Assembly (NCBI RefSeq): GCF_001411555.2
Contig: NC_049905.1
Coordinates: 3,162,001-3,226,000, forward strand
DNA: 64,000 bases
Reading direction: 5' to 3'
Origin: Juglans regia
Lineage: Eukaryota > Streptophyta > Magnoliopsida > Fagales > Juglandaceae
Part shown: piece after piece, positions 35,170 to 48,013 of the stretch
Layout: each line of letters begins with the position of its first letter
How positions within the stretch are numbered: the stretch's first letter is position 1
The notes under the pieces: generated by a model
What the model was told of the DNA's origin: nothing
What the model saw: the letters and a program-made list of their open reading frames with translations, nothing else
Database searches by the model: none
Program-made: the position numbers and the translations under genes

Positions 35170-35533
35170 AGTAATGCTAGAGCCACCCTGAGCCTGGCTC
35201 TAGCATCCGTTTTTTCATGTGTTTTATTTTACAGTTATTTTTTATAGAAATTTTTTTAATACTTTTTAATATTTTAAAAAAATAAAATAAATTTATAATA
35301 TTATTAAAAAATACTTTTTTAATCATGAAGTAAAACAAAATTATTAAAAAATATTTCTTTAATCATGAAGTAAAAAAAAACAATAATTTTTTTTACTTTA
35401 TGATTAAAAAAGTATTTTTTAATAATATTATAATTTTTTAATATTTAAAATTATAAAAAAAACAAATAAAAAAAATACATGATAGAAGCACTCAGCAGGA
35501 GCCACCAGCTGCGGTGGCTCTATCATTTTCCTT
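35170..35533. mobile_element. MITE with long inverted ends (taatgctagagccacc)
   Basis: Starts taatgctagagccaccctg and ends cggtggctctatcatttt. The AT-rich centre is itself an inverted repeat around aaaaagtattttttaataat. It could fold into one long hairpin. No coding content. Confidence 0.65.
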
Positions 35534-35534
35534 G

Positions 35535-36070
35535 AAACAATAGTGAATTGATCATAAATGAGGTTTTTCGGGTGATGTCATTGTGGGTGACGTCGTCCTC
35601 TTCGTTAATTAAATGAGATTATGTATCAATATTTTGAATAACGTACTGGATGCTGTACCGGTCAAGACACTGGAATGAAATATTTCAATACCTGTACTGT
35701 TTCGGGATAGCGTTTCGGGATAACATTTCGTAATAGTCGATATATAAATAAATCATATTCTAAAATTATATTCTAAAATAATAGTCTACATATAAATAAA
35801 TTATATATAAATACATATATATAAATTATAAATAATCTAGTTTGAATTGTGGGTCAAAAAATGAATTTATAGTTTAAAAAAAAAAATAAAGGCCAAAATA
35901 TCAGTCGGTATAAATCTAAATACAAGCCAATACGAAATATAGATAGTACCTGTACCGCATGTACGATACGATTTTCACAACTTTTATATGTACCACCTCA
36001 TTGACAAGTTGTGATGGTGAAAGTTGCCCAATACTATTCAATCACTGTGTGCGCATCTGTAGCAGTAAAT
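35535..36070. repeat. Inverted duplicate of 49870-50062
   Basis: The parts 35540-35625 and 35990-36070 match the reverse complement of 49980-50062 and 49870-49975. Shared words are 'atgaggttttt/gcgggtgatgtcatt', gacgtcgtcctcttcgttaa, cctcattgacaagttgt and ctgtagcagtaaatat. About 360 bp between them (35640-35985) is present only here. Confidence 0.75.
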
Positions 36071-38121
36071 ATTATAATGGTACATCCATCGATTTTGTTT
36101 CGTAATACTACTATTTGCCTCCTCCCACATTTGATTTTTTATTTTTATCTTTTTATTTTTCCTCCTATAGTGTGAGGCAGAACTATAAGAACATTGACAT
36201 TTGTCAATGTAAGTCTAAACTTTAACTATATGTTAAAAAAAATTTCACATTAGACTAACTAATGATCAAAAGTTTAAGATGTTTGGCAAGTGAGAGTACC
36301 TCAAATACTCTCACTACTATTCTTTACTTTATTATTATTTTTTATCTATTTTTTTACTATTTATTATTTTTCACCTATTTTTTACTATTATTCAATATTT
36401 TATTATTAATTTATTATTATTTTTTTATTACTATTCATAAATATTCTCAACATTTCTCAACATTTCTCACTAGCCAAACGAATCGTTAGTAAAAACACAA
36501 CAGTCGCCAATGTTAGCGAGTCACTGTATACCTGCCAAATATTATTTTACGATTTTATATACCCTCGTTCCCTCGCTATTTTCTCTCTCTTCGACCCGCG
36601 TATATCATCGTTCGTCCCTCCTCTTCCTCCGTTTTACTTCCTTTCGCTTATTCTCTCCCTCTTCTCTCCGTTTTCTTCCTCGATCGAGATTATCAAATCC
36701 GTATCTGCCAAATATTATCACTCTCTATTTGCTTCCTCGATCAAGATTATCGAATGTCGCAGACTCTAAGCTGATATGGGTTTGTGCTGAAATTGCGTTT
36801 GGTTGTGGTTTTGTGCGTGCGGCTTTGGTTGGAGAGTTAGTTTTGTGCGTGCGGCTTTCGTTTTTTCTCGATCTTTTCCTTGGAAAATGGTGTTTTGGAA
36901 GCCAATGCCACTTTGAAGAGACTTTGGAGGACTTGTTTGGTGTTTATTGAAGTAACGGAAAAGAGAGATCTCCATGTCGGGGCTGGCCCTGAAGATGTCT
37001 TGCTCTGCACCTCTCTTACTAGCTATTTTGACAGTACTTTCTCTCCTCCCTTTTCTCTCTCTACGTTTGTTTGTATGAAGGTTGGATTTGAAGCCAAATG
37101 CCAATGGGTTGCTCAACGATTTACAATTTATATTGGGTTTCTTTATATGTTTTTTTGGAAATTTAATCGCATTAAGAAGTTTTTTTTCCCGTGTTATTAT
37201 TGGTGAAATTATATTATAGAATTCAATGTAATAGGTTTATTACTTAGTCCCTTTGTGACTTATAGATTCTCTGTGCACTCTCTGGTCGAGATTTTATCAG
37301 TTTTTAATTTTAGGGAAGGTTCCGTCTAAAAACGGAAACTTTTGATAATGTTTGATGTTTACAGTGGTTTCACTTAGAGATTTTCCTTCCTTCTTTCCAT
37401 TAATGAAAGCTACGATTTTGGATTTCTTAAAAAAAAAAAAAACTATGATTTTGGTGTCTGAACTGAGGGATTATAGTATTTTGAATTCCCAATTTACTAG
37501 CACACCATGAGCAATTGTGGTAACGATTTGACATCTTTGTCAGTGCTTTCAATGGAAAAACAAATCTATTGCTAGAAAAGTATAACAAAGGAGGAAACTA
37601 CTAGAAGGAAAAGACAACATTGATAACAACTAAAGCCTTTGCAGAGTTCATCAGCATGGTCTGCAATTGAAAAGGATATTATCAATATGTACCAGCACTC
37701 TTTTTCTGTGTTTTTTATGTTTAATTCATCATCATTTTGAGCTATCCTGGAATTTTTTATATGGATATGAAATCAAACAACTATCTTGTATGATGAAGTT
37801 GAGTTGTTGCTACATCATTTATGAATTATAAATGCACCAATTAAAACTAATTGATGTAAGATAATATCTTCGTTACTAAATATTTTGCTCCTAACTCCTT
37901 CCAACATATGAATCTTGCAGAAAAACTTCTCTTCTGGTTGCATTCTTCTCTTATTTTTGCATCTATTATTTAATGTGCGTAATGCTATGTTTGGTTACTT
38001 AAAAATGTAGTACACTGAAAAAATCAAACTACTAATCCAACTGAAAAAATCAAATGCATCTATTGTTGGTTGCTCCTAACTGCTAATTATTTGCTTATTC
38101 TTATATGAGATTTAATATTTG
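36071..38121. other. Unassigned stretch 5' of the NDRG-like pseudogene
   Basis: 36560-36760 is pyrimidine-rich and leader-like, with a near-repeat 'cttcctcgatcgagattatc' / 'cttcctcgatcaagattatc'. Frames at 36510-36950 and 36880-37206 have no recognisable domain. I looked here for the missing 5' exons of the NDRG-like gene and found none. Confidence 0.4.
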
Positions 38122-39397
38122 GTGACTGAGTTATTTCTTAAGAGGTACTTCAGCAAGGTATGTCTGTGCTTAAGTTTCCTCCATTGATTTTCATGTTTTG
38201 AGACTTTGATCGGTAGACAACTGGATTTTAAATAATGGTGGCAGGAAGTTCATGGCAGTGCTCAAATATCAGAGTCAGATATAGTTCAGACATGTAGAAG
38301 AGTCAGTCCTCCAACTTTTCCCATCTTTCCTTCCTTTTCTTTCTTTTAATGATCTATTTATTAATTGAAAGATGAGTGATAATTGTGGTCAAAGGCTGAG
38401 CACTTTGTCTGACTTCCATGACATTATGTTTCCTTCAATAGTCTTTGGAGGAGAGGCAGAGTTCAAATGTTTGGCAGTTTCTGGAAGCAATCAATGGGTA
38501 AATCCTGTTTTGAAGATGGTTTTGTTTTACTTTCCATAGTAAGGGTAAAATCCCTGGAATTTAATACATAGGCCATGAATGTCTAATTTGAAATCCTTCT
38601 ATGGTTGAGTGCATCCTCACATATTGTTTTATGGAAGAGGACAGGACCGTGCATCCTCAAATATTAACATGCAGACTTTATGTATATTCTCACCCATATA
38701 ATATATCTTAAATTGTTTATATATCATAACTGATCAGAGTGAGGATTTGCCATCCTCTAGAAAATGTGCTATTGATTATGTGTTCCTTGATTGTTTACTG
38801 CTTCATAGATGACTGTCTTACATGGTGTGGGTTACCTTGCCCTTGTGTTTTTATAATTGAAGTCTCACATTGAAAAAACGTGATTCACACACATGCTAAT
38901 GCCTAGAGATTTGGAGTAACTCTATTTTTTATGTCTAGCAGGAGACTTGACATTATAGAGGGATTGAGAAAACTACAATGTTGTTCTCTAATTTTTGTTG
39001 GGGATAACTCTCCATTTCACTCAGAGGCTCTCCACATGACTTCCAATCTAGATAGACGATACAGTGCATTAGTTGAGGTATGCAACAGTTCTATCCCATC
39101 CTGTTTTATGTTCATGTATGGCTAGCGTGAGAATGAGCTTTATTTACTTGGGGGGTGTGGGGAACAAACGTACAGGTTCAGGCATGCAGGTCAATGGTAA
39201 CAGAGGAGCAACCTCATGCCATGTTGATACCATTGGAGTACTTCCTCATGGGATACGGCTTGTATAGACCATCTCAATCAAGTGTCAACTTGAGTAGCCC
39301 CTTGAGTCCGTCTTGCATTGCTCCGTAGCTTCTTTCACCTGAAAGTATGGGCCTGAAGTTGAAACCTATAAAAACACGAATTTCTCTGCAAGTATGA
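38122..39397 (+). pseudogene. NDRG/SF21 (NDL)-like gene, 5'-truncated with a nonsense codon
   Basis: Five exons with preserved splice sites: about 38122-38157 (ends LKRYFSK), 38245-38301 (EVHGSAQISESDIVQTCRR), 38442-38497 (SLEERQSSNVWQFLEAIN), 38942-39077 ([20 protein letters not shown], then [10 protein letters not shown]) and 39176-39397 ([44 protein letters not shown]). This is the C-terminal half of the plant N-myc-downregulated-like alpha/beta-hydrolase family. All junctions keep frame, but TAG at 39326-39328 falls in the last exon, 23 codons before the family's normal end at 39395-39397. The 5' half of the gene is absent. Introns show it arose by DNA duplication, not retroposition. Confidence 0.85.
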
Positions 39398-40379
39398 AAT
39401 ATGAAAGATCAAAAGGAGTGGAAGAAATAATTTTTTGTAATCTATTATATCATAGGGGTTTGCATTTTCTCTTTTATTCCTTGGGGTTGATAAGTGAGAG
39501 GGTAACCATGCTGTTGTATAGATAGAGGTCAAGAAAAGGAAAGATGTACTGTAAAGGAGTGGGGATATAAAGAAAGCATAATTTTCATTCTTTAAATTAT
39601 GGCTTGAGAAACAATTATTAAATTAAATTAATATATGGAGTGTATTTGTAAAATATAAAAAAAAAAAAATTATAAAATATTATTAAAATATATAATATTA
39701 TATTAATATTTGAATTTTAAGATAGCTAGCCCAATGTGGACTCACTTAGTCAAATGTTGATATTATAGTCAAAAGTTAAGATTCTAGTCAAATTTTAGAC
39801 TTGACAATGGCTTGACCAATGCTCTAAGAGGCTTGGGGGGCTTTAAACCCAAAATTTTTAAAATTTGATTGAAAATTAAATTTTTAAATGTATTTTTATA
39901 AAATAGATAATATAAAAATTAACATTTTATCTCCCAAAATTGTTTTTTTAACTTGGCCCTCAAAATCAGATTTTTTGTTTCTGTTATGGACGTGAGGTAT
40001 GAGATAATGAATAATAGCTTATAAGAAGAATTATTTTTTTAAAATACTCTTAAATATTTTTTAAAAAAATAAAAACTTAAACTCATTAAAAAAACACTTA
40101 GGTGAGGTTTGGATAGTGAGATGAGATGAGATGATTTTATATGAAAGTTAAAAATTATATAAAGTATTGTTAGAATATTATTTTTTAATATTATTATTGT
40201 TTTGAAATTTGAAAAAGTTTAATTGTTTATTATATTTTATATAGAAATTTAAAAAATTTGTAATAATAAAACGAGATAAAATATGATGAGGTTGAGTGAT
40301 TCTTGAATTGAGGCTAGGCATTTAACTATCAAGTACAAAAAAATAAAAACACAAATCGATAGACACTCTTTTTCGTTGG
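39398..40379. other. AT-rich stretch with old MITE relics
   Basis: The right end 'ttgaccaatgctctaagag' (near 39800-39825) resembles the GAGCATTGG-ended Harbinger MITEs found at 51379 and 52540. At 40104-40320 there is a 'gaggtttggatagtgagatg' element of the abundant GTTTGG MITE type. No gene. Confidence 0.45.
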
Positions 40380-42305
40380 ATCATTTTTGTGACCTAAGGT
40401 ATGAGGATTGTACTTCATTTCTTTCCCTCATTTTTTTCTTTTTTCTTTTACTTTTCCTCTTTTTCTTTTCTTCTTCTTTTCTTTTCTCCCCATTTTCTTT
40501 TCTCCTCTCTCTCTCTTCTCTCCCACGCGTAGCCCCTCTGTCCCCCTTCCATTTCGCCGTCCTCCAGCCACTACCGTCGTGCGCCGCCGTGTGTCTCACC
40601 GCCCCTCACATTCTCTTCCTCACCAGCCGGCAACCACCCCCCTTCATTCCCAGCCCCTCCTGCGCCACCGTTAACCTCTACGCACGGCTTAAAGCAGTGG
40701 CCGCCATCTATTCCAATGCCGCCGTCGCGCCTCCTCCAGCCACCATCTCTTCACCACATCTTCCTTGACCTCCCAGCAACCTAAACCACCCACCCCCAGC
40801 TCCGATTTGCCACTGGTGAAGCTCCACCATCTACATTTCCGTTTTGAGCATTTTGGCCTCCAAACACCTCCCATGCCGCCACCCACGGCCAATCACTACC
40901 ACCATTAGTTTCACCGACATCCCTAAGTTCATCCCTAGTAATCTCAAGTCTTCGTTTGTTCCCATTCGTTGCATTTTGAGACCCATGGCCACAGTGCATT
41001 TTGCATTGCTACGTTGTTGTGCTGCCACTTCTTGCACTTCCGTTATCTTTCAAAAATTATACTATAGTACTGTAAGTATTTTTTCAAAGAACTTTCATGA
41101 TTTAAATGTATTTTTGTACTAACTCATTTTACTGCGATTTGGTTGGTTGTGCCGGACTGAGTCCGAGGAGTAAGAGGGTCAGATGGATTAGAGGATGGAA
41201 TTGTTTATGTGACTGGATTATATTGTGAATTGTTGGTTGTTGGATAATGCGTCGTTTCATATACATTACATATTTGCACGCATGATCATGTTTGTAAATA
41301 AAAACTGGATTTTTGCATGATTGCATACATGTTCATGTGTTTATTTGAAAACTGGGTATTCATATAAGAAATGGTTTTGGGTGCGTGGTATCACGACTCA
41401 AAGCCGAGATGGGACATTATCTCGGTGGAGTTCCTCTAGTCACTCGGGAATGAAATATTCTGAGTGACTTCCCTTGGGTTTTCGCTGGGCAACAACGGGA
41501 TCGGACGGGATGGTAACGCTCTCGTGCAGACTCCGTGGCCCCTCTGCTGGCGGGGTTTAGAGGATGCTTGGCCATGAATGCGCTGGGTGCAGAACTGGGC
41601 ATCGCTCGTTACGAAGTCACTTGCACGGTTGTTACTCGTTGTGTGAAGATGGGAGCCAGGGTGTGCGGATGATCCCTAGGGGAGATCATAGTGCATACGG
41701 TTAAAATGGATTATTTGGCTATTTTCTGAAAAAATAGCGTGTGTTGGATAAAAGGATTTTGTGTGGCATTTTCTAGGAAAATGATGGATTATTATTTTTT
41801 GGGCCAAAATGGAATTTTGGCATGTGTTGGAAAATATTCATTTTTTGGGAAATGATAATTTGGGTCTGATGCATACGTCATCATATGCATGCATGTTGGT
41901 TATATTAATGCACTTTTATCTTGTGTGTTGTTTGGATTATACTTACTTACGATTCTGTTTTATGGTAACGCAGATTTCGATGCAGATAAAGCTGAGGGTG
42001 AGCCTGAGGATTCGTCTCCGCCCGATGAGTGACATGGGATCACTTGTTATTGTATTTGGACTTGTATTATATTTTATTTTGGAATGACTGTATAACTATT
42101 TTTAATAATTTTACTTATGTTAGTTTGTATTAAAAAAGAAATTCTGATACTTAGTTGACTTACTTAATTATCCGTTGCGTTATTTTTTGTACACTGTTGC
42201 ATGTACACACACTTGACACTATCGTTGAGATGTGTGACTGTGTTGTTATCATCAAGGCATCTTGATTCTTGAGTTTCTGTACATGGGAGTCGGGGGTGCC
42301 ACACA
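40380..42305. mobile_element. Possible non-coding LTR-retroelement remnant
   Basis: A compositionally distinct block: pyrimidine-rich then C-rich (40430-40900), then a GC-balanced part (41380-41700) with 'gtggtatcacgactc' and 'gcctgaggattcgtctccgc' words, ending near 'gggggtgccaca' at 42291-42302. The texture is that of a long LTR or a non-autonomous retroelement. I could not define LTR pairs, primer site or target duplication. The frames over it (40376-40768 and antisense ones) are low-complexity. Confidence 0.3.
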
Positions 42306-43454
42306 TAATTTTATTGATTGATTGAAAATGAGTTGAGAAAGAGACGTAAGTGGATTTTAGGTAGTGACCAACCAGAGTGGTTTTAGATTTCGAAAATGTT
42401 CTTCAAATGAGTTTCTACTTCATGACAAATTGTTGTGTTGATTAATTTTTTGTGATTTGTTTCATTGATTGATTACTTGTTTGATAATATTTTTAAGTAG
42501 TGCACTAAAATTGAAAAACACCTATTCATCCCTCTAGGTGTTGTGGTAGGTTAGAACCACCTAATTTTTTACTTATTATTGTTTACTAATATATGCCATG
42601 GATGAACTGCATGGCAGCCTCAGAATTGCCTTAAACATAGGGATAATTAGCAAATTAGCAGTCGTTTTTTCCCGCTAGTGATGGGGTAGTAATTAATAAA
42701 CTAATAGTGGGAGCAGTTGACATATATTTTGGAAGTATTCTATTACAAAAAGGTAGAGATCTTATGATATGAGTTAATTTCAACGTTTATCAAGTTCGAC
42801 ATCTGTTTTTATTTCTTTTATCCATCTATTTTAATTATTTGTTGAAAACGAGGGCCCTTGAAAGCCGGACCAGTCTAGTCTCCCCCAACCCCCCACACTG
42901 TTCGGCCCGTCGTTCTTAGTCTTAATTTGGGGCATCAGACTGGCCGGTTTGCCTACTCGGTCAATGGAATGAGCTTGGATGAATAAATAATTACATGTCC
43001 CATCTATGATCTATCTATTGTCCCGTTAATATGATCTTCAAATTCAAACAGAGAATTGGTATATATAAATATATATATATATATATTTATATATGATGAT
43101 GATCATGTTATGGTTACCTGTGACTACAACAGCTAGCCAAGTGAGACTTAAAAGCTACGAGCAACAGTTTGGGAAAATATCCCCCCGTCTTCCAGGTAGC
43201 TGCCTCGCAAGTAATTACTTCATCTATTTATCCTTCAATTTTGATCAATCATATAAATTAAGAAAAATCATGCTATTTTTCAAGTCAATGATATTAGTAT
43301 TAGATTTCTCTTTCAAGTTATTTATAAAATTAGAACTGTAATTAATGATATATGAGATTTTCCCCTTTATGCTCTTGAATACATGATTATCATCTTTCTC
43401 TTCTAATATTTCTGCTCACCAGATAGATTATAATATATATGTTGATAGGTTAAG
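42306..43454. other. 5' flank of ankyrin-PGG gene A
   Basis: No gene. 43120-43440 is alignable with 56700-57046, the 5' flank of gene B (shared 'gtgactacaac', 'ttccagstagctgcctygca', 'tcaagtcaatgatattagta'), so the duplicated unit includes the promoter region. An (AT)n tract lies at about 43064-43095. Confidence 0.6.
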
Positions 43455-46400
43455 ATGGAAACAAAGAGTACTGCCTTTTCTGTGGCTGTTCCTTTTCCTG
43501 AATTGCTTGACAAACATAATTATGCGACATGGGCGATTCGGGTGCGAACCTACTTGGAGGGTCAAGATCTTTGGGAGGACATAATAATTAACGATAACGA
43601 AAACGCAACGGCTTTACATGAAGATGATGATGAAGATGCTATTAAAGTTCGGGGAAGGAGGAACTTCATGGCGTTACATGTGATCCAGACTTCATGCGGT
43701 CCAGATGCATTTTCCGAGATTAGCACAATTCGTTCAGCAGACACTGCTTGGCAAACTTTGAAAACGAAGTATCTGCTTGGTGAGTCAGTTTCTCTCTCTC
43801 AACATTGCCGCGTACGCTAAAAAATTTCTTGAAGTCTGCATTACAATGGTAACTCTATTCAAAACTTAAATTCAAAAGGTTTTGAAATTGTCGTTGTTAA
43901 TTATCCCCGAGGATCCAATGAAATTAAAAAGATGAAAAATGATATTTATAGTCATAACAAAATATAAATTAATATAAAATTTACATAAAAAAAATTATTT
44001 TTTTATTTATAGACTCGAAGTTTGCGTAATTATGACTGTACGTTGCTCTTAAAAGATATAAGTTCATTTAAAAAGATCAAAAATAAAATAAAATTGAAAA
44101 GCTACCTAGAAAAACTTTGGTGGTTTTAAAATTTTCGAGATTAATCCAACCGTTTCTAAATGGCGATCGGAAAAAGACCAAAATTAATTGCAGATACGGA
44201 AATAGACCATCTAATATATGGAAAAAACAATTGCAGATAAGGGCAGCATTAACATTGACAAGAGCTATCTTCAGTATGCGGACTTGTACATGGCTGTGCT
44301 TCATGGTAATTGGACTGCTGCAAAGGAGTTTCTTGAGTCTCAACCAGAGGCAGTTAGAATGGCAATCACATATGAAGGCGAAACGGCTCTTCATATTGCT
44401 GTTACTTTTGGACATGCTCATATAGTCCAGAAGTTGGTGGATCCAGAGCTAATGTCGGCAGAAGACTTGGGAATTGCAGATTATGACGGTTACACAGCTC
44501 TAATGAAGGCTCTTGTGTATGGAAGATCCGAACTGGCTCGCTATTTGTATCCTCTCACTTCGCTGAATGATCTGGTGCGTGCAGAAGAAGGCCGCAAAGG
44601 AGCTATGCTTCTTACCCGTGCAATATATTCCAGAAATTTGGGTAACAACGTAGTACTCTTTGTTTTACTAATATCCAATTAATATTATTGTCCGTTATTT
44701 CCGATCCTTTGAAATCTTGGCATTATAATTATATTAATAATTCCTTTTTCGATATTCATGATCCTTTTCTTGTACCTACGTCTCTCGCACAACGCAACTG
44801 TCAACAGATCTTGCTTTGGATTTAATCTGGCATTACCCAAGTTTGACACTTGCTCTTGACGACCGCGGCGAGTCCCCCCTCTTAGCATTGGCTTCTATGC
44901 GCCACGCATTTCAGAGTGGAAAGCGGCTCGGGTGTTGGAAAAAATGGATCTATTCCAGTTAGTACCACTCTCTCTATCTCTCTCTCTTTCTCATTACTAG
45001 AGTACTTTGCCACCACTTTGAACTAAGTTAATTGTTGCACACAGTACTTGATGATCTATCCAACTGTCACGGAGTACTTAAGACTTGTTGCCCTTTCTTG
45101 CTTAAAGGTAGACGCATTGATGAACCTGCTCCTTCAACCAGCCGCTTTGAAACTCGTTTGAACATTCCCAACGTTCAAAATGGCCGCCAACGCAATCAAG
45201 TTCAAGCGATCGAGTTAGGTATCTTTCTGCCTAATTACCTTATAACTTTCCCTAATTATTGGCTTGTAACATTTGAGAAATATCATTTATTTTAATTTGG
45301 AAACTTCAGTTTTCACTATTTATATATATATGTAGATCTCTCCCAGCTTGTAAACTGCCATATATATGATTTTGATTAATATCTTTATAATAAAGCTAAA
45401 AAAAAGAAAAAAGAAAAGTTCAAATAATAAAGCATGGCCTCCCTACCTGGAGTTAATTAATTTGTTCTGTTTTTGTTGTTGTCTCTTCTTAGCAGCGATT
45501 GCTGATCACTGATCTAGCTAGACTTCTACTGCATGCCAGCTTGTTATATTTGGTTCAGTAGTTTTCAGGAGTTAATTAATGAGCTGTTTGGTTCAGTAGT
45601 TTTGTTCATTTTGCAGTGCCAGCAGTACTGTTTCGCCATCTAGTTTCAACAACTGTCCGCAAGTACTTGTTGGGTATACCGTCTCCACTCCATCAAAATT
45701 ATATCTTCATAATTTTTGTTTCAAATTTTTATTACTTATATGTTGACTTAACTTACAATGACAAATGTCAATGTCAATGTCAATTTTGCTTATCAACAAA
45801 TAGTTAGAAGAAAACTCAAAACTTGACATATATAGGAAAAAACTACTTTTATAAGACTATATATGCTGCCGGATTTAGTTTTACAAACCTTTCAAATCAT
45901 ATCATTACATCTAATCTCATCTCAACATCTAAATATCATTCAAGTACAAACATTTCTCAATTTTCAATTTTTAAATTTTAAATTTTTTCTTCTAATTATT
46001 ATCTAATCATTATAGCTTTTCTAACATTCCAAACAAAATAGAAAAAACAATTTAACATTTCAATTCTCAAAATAAAAATTATATTCTAACCTTGTTTTAA
46101 TTACTTTATGATTTTTTTTATTCAACTTTTCCTTTTTCATTTTTAAAAATCTCATAAAACATATTAATTCAAACAATTTCATTATTATTCACAAATTATC
46201 CCATTGTTATTTACAGATTTCTCATTTAATCTAATCTCATCTATATAACAAATGTGGCCTAAGTAATTCTTTTCTTTTTTAAAAAAGAATATAATACAAA
46301 GAAAATAATTTCCTTATACGTACTTATTAGATGATGGGATTTTAGCCATGGGAACTTGCAAAACATTTAACTCATTTGAACTAGAAATATTCTACTAGCT

Positions 46401-48013
46401 TTGTTTTGGTGGAACTTTTATGATGTCCATAAGAACTGAAAAGATTTTGTTCACTTTGTAGTGCCAGCAGTACGGTTGCGCGATCTAGTTTCATCATTGT
46501 TGGGTATACCGTCTCCACTCCATCAAAATCATATCTTGATAATTTTTATTTGAAATTTTTGTACCCTTTTTATTATTATTATTATTATTTTGCTATGATT
46601 TAATCCAGTTAAACTGCCATTGTTTCAATAATTGTCAAAGGAATCAAGCAATTGTATGAAATGAAGAAGATCAATATCCAATCCGAGGCACTTCTTTCCT
46701 GCATGTGTGAGGAGATATCAACAGCATTAATACAAGCTGGACAACCTGAAAACATCAATGGGGTTTATGATGCAATCAGCCGTGCTGTCAAGAATGGAAT
46801 TTCCGAGTTTGTTTTTAGGGTAGCAAGGATGGATCGGAGCTTTTTGGAAAATAAATATAAAAATTCGAGGAACCTACTTATGCTTGCTGTTCTCTATCGT
46901 CAATCTAAGATCTGTAGCCTTATAAGTGACCTTGATACGAATAGCACTTTGACATCTTATGTAGATCGCAACGATAATAACATGTTACACATGACAGGGA
47001 TGATAGAAGATTCTACTGTACTTAATCAAATCTCTGGTACAGCTTTACAGATGCAAAGAGAGTTACAATGGTTTAAGGTCATCTCTCTCTCTCTCTCTCT
47101 TAATGCCTCAATATACACCAACTTAGTTACATTGAGTGTTTTTCGTTTAGTATGTTTAGTTACACTAGTTCACTTAGTATTTGAAAAATTATTAGATGCT
47201 AAAGCATGAATAATGTGGTATTTCAATTCTATAACAAAATATTGTACCACTGACATTACTTACATAAGTACTAATTATAGGATGAAAATTTTATGTGTTT
47301 GTACTTGAAAACTACAAAATAATGAAATTTGGTTTTTTGTCTTTCTAATATTGCCCACAGTTATGTAATTAATTTTGGTAGCATTATTTTGACAAATGCA
47401 GGCGGTGGAGAGAATTATCAATCCTAAGATGAAAGAAGGAATTAACAAAGATGGTTTAACTCCTCAAGAGCTATTTACAAAGAACCATAAGAATATGATG
47501 GAAAAGGGAGAGAAATGGATGAAGGACACATCATCATCATGTACGGTGGTGGGTGCTCTGATTGTTACCATTATGTTCGCTGTAGCTTTTACGCTTCCAG
47601 GTGGTAATGACCAAATCACAGGCTTTCCAATATTCTCAAAGAAAAAATTGTTTATACTCTTTATAATATCCGATGCATTGTCCCTTTTTTCTTCCTCAAC
47701 GTCAGTGTTGATGTTTTTGGGAATCCTCACATCACGTTATGCAGAAGAAGATTTTCTTGTGTCTTTACCGAGAAAGATGATACTAGGTCTTTCCACTCTT
47801 TTCTTCTCCATTGCAACCATGATGATAGCCTTTTCTGCTACTCTTTTAATCATCCTACATGAGCAATTATCAATTGCAATTCCTCTCATTTGTTTGGCGA
47901 GTATTCCGGTCACCTTCTTCGTATGGATTCAATTCCCCATTCTTAAAGATATGATCAAGTCGACCTATTTCTCCCGCATCTTCAATGGGAAGATGAAGCC
48001 TGATTTTAAGTAA
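43455..48013 (+). CDS. Gag-like domain + ankyrin repeats + PGG membrane protein (gene A)
   Basis: Seven exons: 43455-43779, 44237-44641, 44808-44957, 45045-45218, 45617-45673, 46641-47077 and 47402-48013. They total 2160 nt, 719 codons plus stop, with every junction in frame (introns 1-5 phase 1, intron 6 phase 0). Residues 1-108 resemble the Copia gag N-terminus (DUF4219/UBN2): LLDKHNYATWAIRVRTYLEG, QDLW and ADTAWQTLKTKY, with an acidic insert. Residues about 115-290 are ankyrin repeats (GETALHIAVTFGHAHIVQKL, GYTALMKALVYGRSELA). 371-516 continue as in ITN1/ACD6-like proteins (CMCEEI, NSRNLLMLAVLYRQ, LQMQRELQWFK). From about 553 comes the PGG domain (EKWMKDT, TLPGGNDQITGFPIF) with four hydrophobic segments. 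PGG-ankyrin proteins sit in membranes and act in defence or salt signalling; the role here is inferred only from family. Confidence 0.88.
45868..46262. mobile_element. AT-rich MITE between exons 5 and 5b
   Basis: The sequence has 'tctaatctcatctcaacatc' near the left end and 'aatctaatctcatctatat' near the right, of the dispersed 'ctcatctcaacatc' MITE type seen several times in this window. Exact ends are uncertain. Confidence 0.45.
46462..46503 (+). other. Spare copy of exon 5 in gene A (exon 5b)
   Basis: 42 nt bounded by acceptor tttgtag and donor gtatacc, encoding the equivalent of VPAVRLRDLVSSLL. It and its flanks repeat exon 5 at 45617-45673, including the downstream 'gtataccgtctccactccat'. 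Both have phase-1 borders, so either, both or neither can be spliced without a frameshift. Gene B's single exon 5 (63117-63167) lies in the 5b context. Confidence 0.75.

Noticed and set aside
36510..37206. Candidate 5' exons of the NDRG-like gene
   Set aside because: Neither frame matches the family's N-terminal half (no AALNHM- or PEAA-like blocks) and no splice-compatible junction was found.
40376..40768. 130-codon plus-strand frame
   Set aside because: Phe/Leu/Pro low-complexity translation of pyrimidine-rich DNA, with equally long frames on both strands; no domain.
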